From: Siphonodentalium dalli
Taxonomy: Eukaryota; Mollusca; Scaphopoda; Gadilida; Siphonodentaliidae
Direction of reading: 5' to 3'
Assembly (NCBI GenBank): GCA_032622095.1
Contig: CP136063.1
Coordinates: forward strand, 281,785,426-281,849,425
DNA: 64,000 nucleotides
The position numbers and the translations under genes are program-made. The notes under the pieces were generated by a model. The model was given only the letters and a program-made list of their open reading frames with translations, did no database searches and was not told the origin of the DNA. Positions 59,202-64,000 of the stretch are shown piece by piece. How positions within the stretch are numbered: position 1 is the first letter of the stretch; each line of letters starts with the position of its first letter.

Positions 59202-59630
59202 TTTACATGAAGTCAGGCTAGATCATTCAAACAGCGAGTACACAAGCTGGATAAGCATAATCTAGTCAGTCGTCAATTCAGTTTATAATTTCATTGTTTT
59301 CATTATGTACATTCATTATTAATTGTTAAAGATGTTTTTGTTTGAATAATTCAGTTGTTATTTGTTAAAATGTGTTATCACTCAGTGTTATGGAAAATAT
59401 ATTCACCCGGAGATATATTTATTATTGTTGTTCTATGAAATCCAATCTTGTGTACCCTTTCCTAATTTTACCCAAGGCTGTGTAGTGCCCTTCATCATGT
59501 TTGGTAAAGAATGTGTAGCTTTACCACTTTATCTGGTGAAAGAAAACCCCTTCAATGAAAGTATAGAATGAATTGGATGGGTATTTATTACTGGTTTATT
59601 TCAGGTCTCAATGTATGGTGTCGTCATTTA
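59202..59630. other. No gene recognised
   Basis: AT-rich. A 69-codon frame at 59362-59571 contains cysteines and hydrophobic stretches but no motif that I recognise. Confidence 0.4.
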
Positions 59631-59712
59631 CAGAATGAGGTCCCCAGAGGGTGAATTTAGTGATATGCTACCCTGCACATCACTAAATTCACCCTCTGGG
59701 GACCTCATTCTG
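59631..59712. repeat. Palindromic repeat family II, near-perfect hairpin
   Basis: CAGAATGAGGTCCCCAGAGG / GTGAATTTAGTGAT and the exact complement ATCACTAAATTCACCCTCTG / GGGACCTCATTCTG, separated by about a dozen bases. The arms are about 34 bp without a mismatch, the best-preserved copy of the family and probably the youngest. Confidence 0.85.
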
Positions 59713-59738
59713 GTAGGCCTCATCTTCTCTGGAAAGTA

Positions 59739-61036
59739 TCTTTATTATACCCCCCGCAACGAAGTTAGGGGGGGTATACTGGAATCAGCTTGTCCGTCCG
59801 TCCGTGGACACAAATTTGTCCGGAGTTTTTCTCAGTCATTTTTAGATAAATTTCCATGAAACTTGGCACAGACATCAACCACCATGGGAACCTGTGCACC
59901 TGCAAAATTTTCGCAACATGTATAATGTTGTCCGAGCTTTTATTTCTACATTTTTAGGTCAAATTTTTTTTTAACTTGGCACAGATATTTAGTACCATGG
60001 GAACCTGTGCACCTGCGATTATGACGTCTGTTGGACATTTTTTGGTGGAGTTATCCCCCTTGTCCGACTTAGAAATTTTTTTGCGACATGCCTAATTTTG
60101 TCCGAGCTTTTATTCCTACATTTTAGGTCAATGTTTTTTAATCTTGGCACAGATATTTAGTACCATGAGAACCTGTGCACCTGCGATTATGATGTCTGTC
60201 TGACTTTTTTTTGTGGAGTTATTCCCCTTTTTATACGCCCTTTTGAAAAAAAGGCCGTATTATAGTATTGGTCCGTCTGTCCGTCCGTCCGTCCGGGCGT
60301 CCGTCCGTCCGTTAACCTGGTTTCCGGATGATAACTTTAGTTAGAGTGAACCAAATTTAATAAAATTTGGTATGTGGGTTTATTAGCCGAAAAGTAAGTT
60401 CAAGTTCGAATTTGGGTTCCGCCCGCCAATTTTCACCGCAGTTATGCCCCTTATTTGACGTTTTTTGACTTTTTGTTGTCCGGATGATAACTTTAGTTAT
60501 AGTGAACCGATTTCAATCAAATTTGGTATGTGGGTTTATTAGGAGAAAAGACAGCTCAAGTTCGAATTTGGGTTCCGTCTGCCAATTTTCACCGGAGTTA
60601 TGCCCCTTATTTGACGTAATTTGACTTAGAAAATCCCTGAAATTTGTTGTCCGGATGATAACTTTACTAGAGCTTATCGGATTCAATGATAATTTGGTAT
60701 ATTACTTTCTCCCACCAAAACACAGGTCAAGTTCAAATTTGAGTTCCGTCCGCCAATTTTTAGCCCCTTTTTTTACCAGTTTCCTCCGACCCAAGAGAGG
60801 GCGTATATTGCACGCCCAGTGTAGCTCTTGTTCGACTTTGCATGCATAATTTTGTCCAAGCTTTTATTCCTACATTTTTCGGTCAATAGGTTTAAGATTA
60901 GGGTTGGGGTTGTGCACCTGCAATGGGAACTGTTATTTTATTATTTGAACTAAATGTTTACTGACATGTGAAACATCTTAGTATTTTAAAAACATGGGGG
61001 GTATCCTTATTCCCATTGGGACAGTCACACCTCTAG
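59739..61036 (+). mobile_element. Possible Helitron-like element with GTCCGTCC repeats
   Basis: Begins TCTTTATTATACCCCCCGC after an A and ends CACACCTCTAG before a T, the TC...CTAG arrangement of Helitrons. The 5' part has a hairpin, TACCCCCCGCAACGAAGTTA with GGGGGGGTA. The body repeats AACTTGGCACAGA ... ACCATGGGAACCTGTGCACC three times. The 3' hairpin is weak (TCCCATTGGGA), so the assignment is tentative. Non-coding. It is interrupted by another repeat at 60233-60831. Confidence 0.4.
60233..60831 (+). mobile_element. Nested ACGCCC/GTCCGTCC repeat, possibly Helentron-like
   Basis: Inserted within the body of the surrounding repeat, whose sequence resumes as TGTTCGACTT. It begins TTTTTATACGCCCTTTTG and ends GGGCGTATATTGCACGCCCA. 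ATACGCCC near the 5' end is inverted near the 3' end, and a GGGCGT/ACGCCC hairpin precedes the terminus. It holds three copies of TCCGGATGATAACTTTA. Inverted end sequences plus a 3' hairpin resemble Helentrons, but I could not confirm the termini. Confidence 0.4.
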
Positions 61037-61084
61037 TTTATATCAAATTACAAGTTTATTTTTGTTTCTTCAGAAACTTCATCA

Positions 61085-61215
61085 TCTGGGAACCTAGATC
61101 TGTTTCTAGGTCTCCCATAACAGATGAGACCATACAGAATGAACTCTCCACTACAAACTAAAACTCAACCTTTGGGGACCTCATTATGCAAATGTCCAGC
61201 ACCATATTTTGAAGC
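61085..61215. repeat. Palindromic repeat family II, degenerate copy
   Basis: ATACAGAATGAACTCTCCAC ... and ACCTTTGGGGACCTCATTAT: one arm is well conserved, the other much altered. Confidence 0.55.
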
Positions 61216-61499
61216 CTGATTTCTTTACTGAATGTTAAAAAAATTTAAATCGGCAAACAATTCACAAGCTTTATATCGAGGTTCCTGTAACAGGCGCTTT
61301 AGCAAGTTTAACCCTTTCTTTACTAAATAGTCATTGACGAGTACTTCCCTTAGGAAATGTTCAGAATAAAATAGACAGTTTGTTGAACTTATTATTTGAA
61401 CAGTTCAATCCAATTAATAGGAATCCTTCTGCACTTGTATTATCTGTTGTCTGCTTATATTTTCTTAACATCCCTCTCGATGAATAATAGAACATGTCA

Positions 61500-61700
61500 A
61501 TGTATACTTTTAACCTTTCCATGACTGGAGCTTCCTGAAATTTTGCGAAACCCTGTGCCAATACATTTACTTATATATGCAAGTCTCCTATAGGGAGCCT
61601 CAAATATACAAGAGAATACATGGGCCTAGCAGTATTTACCTTGACCTTGTAAGCCAGTGCATTCTCTTATATATGCGAGGCTCCCTATGGGACATTGGGA
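61500..61700. repeat. Palindromic repeat family I, copy 6
   Basis: AACCTTTCCATGACTGGAGC, then hairpin arms TTACTTATATATGCAAGTCT / AGCCTCAAATATACAAGAGA, the CCTTGACCTTGTAAGCCAGT spacer and a truncated second hairpin ending GGCTCCCTATGGGACATTGG. Confidence 0.75.
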
Positions 61701-61862
61701 AATAAAAAAAACTCCCATCCACCTTTTCAAAATTTGCTTTATGAAAAACCAAAACCTGAGGAGGAGAATGTGACAGCCAATTGGTTGTGATAGATGTAAA
61801 TGATCAATCTAGAAACAATCCTTTGTATTATATCAGGGTCAAGGCACCAGACATAGACTTGG

Positions 61863-62728
61863 AGATGAATTCTAATGGCCAATGATGGGGTTCACATGGT
61901 TATATAGAGATGTGTGGTTATATAGAGATGTGTGTGTGGTTATATAGAGATGTGTGGTTATATAGAGATGTGTGGTTATATAGAAATGTGTGGTTATATA
62001 GAGATGTGTGGTTATATAGAGATGTGTGGTTATATAGAGATGTGTGGTTATATAGAGATGTGTGGTTATATAGAGATGTGTGGTTATATAGAGATGTGTG
62101 GTTATAGAGAGATGTGTGGTTATATAGAGATGTGTGGTTATATAGAGATGTGTGGTTATAGAGGAGATGTGTGGTTATATAGAGATGTGTGGTTATATAG
62201 AGATGTGTGGTTATATAGAGATGTGTGTGTGGTTATATAGAGATGTGTGGTTATATAGAGATGTGTGGTTATATAGAGATGTGTGGTTATATAGAGATGT
62301 GTGTGTGGTTATATAGAGATGTGTGGTTATATAGATGTGTGGTTATATAGAGATGTGTGGTTATATAGAGATGTGTGGTTATATAGAGATGTGTGGTTAT
62401 ATAGAGATGTGTGGTTATGTAGAGATGTGTGGTTATATAGAGATGTGTGGTTTTTTAGAGATGTGTGTGTGGTTATATAGAGATGTGTGGTTATATAGAG
62501 TTAGAGGTGTGGTTATATAGAGATGTGTGGTTATAGAGAGATGTGTGGTTATATAGAGATGTGTGGTTATATAGAGATGTGTGGTTATATAGAGATGTGT
62601 GGTCATATAGATGTGTGGTTATATAGAGATGTGTGGTTATATAGAGATGTGTGGTTATATAGAGTTAGAGGTGTGGTTATATAGAGATGTGTGGTTATAT
62701 AGAGATGAATTCTAATGGCCAATGATGG
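61863..62728 (+). repeat. 18-bp satellite array flanked by a 26-bp direct repeat
   Basis: About 45 copies of TGTGGTTATATAGAGATG with a few variants (TATAGAGAGATG, TGTGTGTGG, GAGTTAGAGG). AGATGAATTCTAATGGCCAA and the next six bases (TGATGG) stand on both sides, at 61863-61888 and 62703-62728. Since 18 is a multiple of three, long frames repeating MCGYIE arise; these are not genes. Confidence 0.9.
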
Positions 62729-62914
62729 CTGGATATTTCAGTCCAAACATATGATTAAAAGTAGTAGTAGCTGGTTGGAAAATCAATCTATCATAACCTT
62801 TTCATTTTATTTTATCTCAAATTTCCAACTAATGTTGATGCTGGAATGTAGTTTCATTACTGTTGAAAACTTTACAAAAGATGGGGTGATACACCTTCAA
62901 TCTCACCCCCTATC

Positions 62915-63085
62915 ACCAATGTTCCTGGTACACTCACCCTGTTTTATAGTACTACATGTATCCTGTATATCTGTGAGAAGATATGAGATACTGTGTCACT
63001 AATGTTCCTGGTCCACTCACTCTGTTTTTATAGTACTATACTATGTATGATGTATATCTGTGAGAAGATATGAGATTCTGTGTTA
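62915..63085 (+). repeat. Tandem duplication of about 84 bp
   Basis: AATGTTCCTGGTACACTCAC ... TATATCTGTGAGAAGATATG ... CTGTGT is followed directly by a second copy with about ten differences. Single duplication, non-coding. Confidence 0.8.
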
Positions 63086-64000
63086 ATTTTGATTGAAAGT
63101 TTCAGGTTGGATATTGATTCAATATATGATCGATACTGGTGCCATCTTGTTTCCTCCCTGAAATTCATGATCAGAAATCACGTTCTACTGACATATAGAC
63201 AGGTTATGAAAACCCACATATGACCGTTGGTGGATCCTAGACGCAAAATTAATGAATGAAATGTATTACCACAATATCATTGCTTATAAAAGATAATACC
63301 TTTTGAATTATTTATTGGTGTAACTCAGGTTATGTAGTAAAGAATTGGCTGTTGCCAAAATATAGAAAGCACACAAATGGATGAAAAATATTGACTTAAC
63401 TCATACTATACTCAATGGATTCTCCCACTTAGTTATAAAGTATATATTAGAATGAGATATTATTCATTTGTAGGGATGTTCAGGAAATAAAAGCAGATGG
63501 CTGATGACGAGAAGCTAATATAAGTGCAGAATGATTCATATTCTTTGGTGGGAAAATTTCAAATGTTCAGATAATAAATTACACAAATGACCTATAGTCC
63601 TTTGTTGAACTTATTATCTGAACATAACTACTCATCGTTGAGGATTTAGTAAAGTAAGAGTTAAAACATATTTCAGTATGTTTACTTGCTTATTTTCACG
63701 TCGGGGTTAGTTTGCACCAAGTGTCCTTGAAATATTATCATAGATATATTGAATACAGCCGATAAAATGGGAATAGAACCGACCCGATTGAAATTGAACC
63801 ATCACAGACATAAAAAATTGCTGTTAAAATTTCCGTTGTTGTTATGAAGCATTGTATTCAAATTGTTATTATGATCCTGTTCTTTGTGTGTACAAATTGT
63901 AAGAGGAATTTTAAAAATAATTAAATTATCAACTTGACTGTTCAAAAATTGAGTTTTGCCCTGTTTTGCCTGTTAAAGGTAAAAAATTTCCTAATATTAC
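63086..64000. other. AT-rich end of window, no gene recognised
   Basis: Short frames only. CAGTTTGTTGAACTTATTATTTG-like sequence near 61375 recurs loosely near 63600 (TTTGTTGAACTTATTATCTG), a further dispersed repeat. Confidence 0.4.

Noticed and set aside
61910-62520. Long frames repeating MCGYIE or DVWLYR
   Set aside because: They are translations of the 18-bp satellite. The unit is a multiple of three so all frames without a stop stay open.

Overview
This is an animal nuclear genome window, AT-rich and almost entirely made of transposable elements and their remains. It has no operons or bacterial genes. What it has instead are split coding segments, AATAAA signals, reverse transcriptases of the LINE type, hAT and Harbinger-like DNA transposons, Helitron ends, tRNA-derived SINE heads and a C2H2 zinc-finger array. 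The repeat style (CCTTGACCTTGAAAT-rich Helitrons, ACGCCC/GTCCGTCC repeats, a SINE carrying GCACGTTAAAGAAC) suggests a marine invertebrate, most likely a mollusc or another lophotrochozoan. That assignment is inference from memory, not proof.

Layout. 0-8.6 kb: a 33-bp tandem repeat, a Harbinger-like element with TAA duplications (692-2172), two SINE heads, a possible first coding exon on the minus strand (6027-5830), and a LINE fragment (6975-7973) inserted into a palindromic MITE. 8.7-12.3 kb: a hAT transposon whose transposase reads in a single frame but carries three stop codons, with a nested TA-duplicating MITE. 13.3-18.6 kb: a long-terminal-inverted-repeat element with arms of about 1.3 kb and no recognisable gene. 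18.9-20.6 kb: three Helitrons joined head to tail at base precision. 20.8-27.4 kb: a foldback element built of about 170-bp units bounded by G and C runs, split by a 2.9-kb LINE. 27.5-30.4 kb: another long-inverted-repeat element. 31-32.4 kb: two opposed foldback elements made of CTTAAG-centred palindromes, one holding a nested MITE. 32.8-36.3 kb: a second Harbinger-like element enclosing a large palindrome. 39.95-43.5 kb: a DNA element with about 70-bp inverted ends and one basic protein of unknown type. 44-50.3 kb: a LINE scrap, a nested hAT MITE with an 8-bp duplication, a compact copy of the G/C foldback, and an L1-like LINE fragment. 50.65-53.5 kb: a decaying zinc-finger array of about 26 fingers. 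54-64 kb: nested DNA elements, Helitron-like repeats and an 18-bp satellite flanked by a 26-bp direct repeat.

The genes do not form a pathway. The biology visible here is repeated insertion of elements into one another. Several insertions can be dated relative to each other because target duplications, or paralogous empty sites, are present in the window. The zinc-finger segment is the only plausible host-type coding block of any size. Two short 5' exon-like segments (5830-6027 and 54759-54857, both minus strand) are the other possible host coding pieces.
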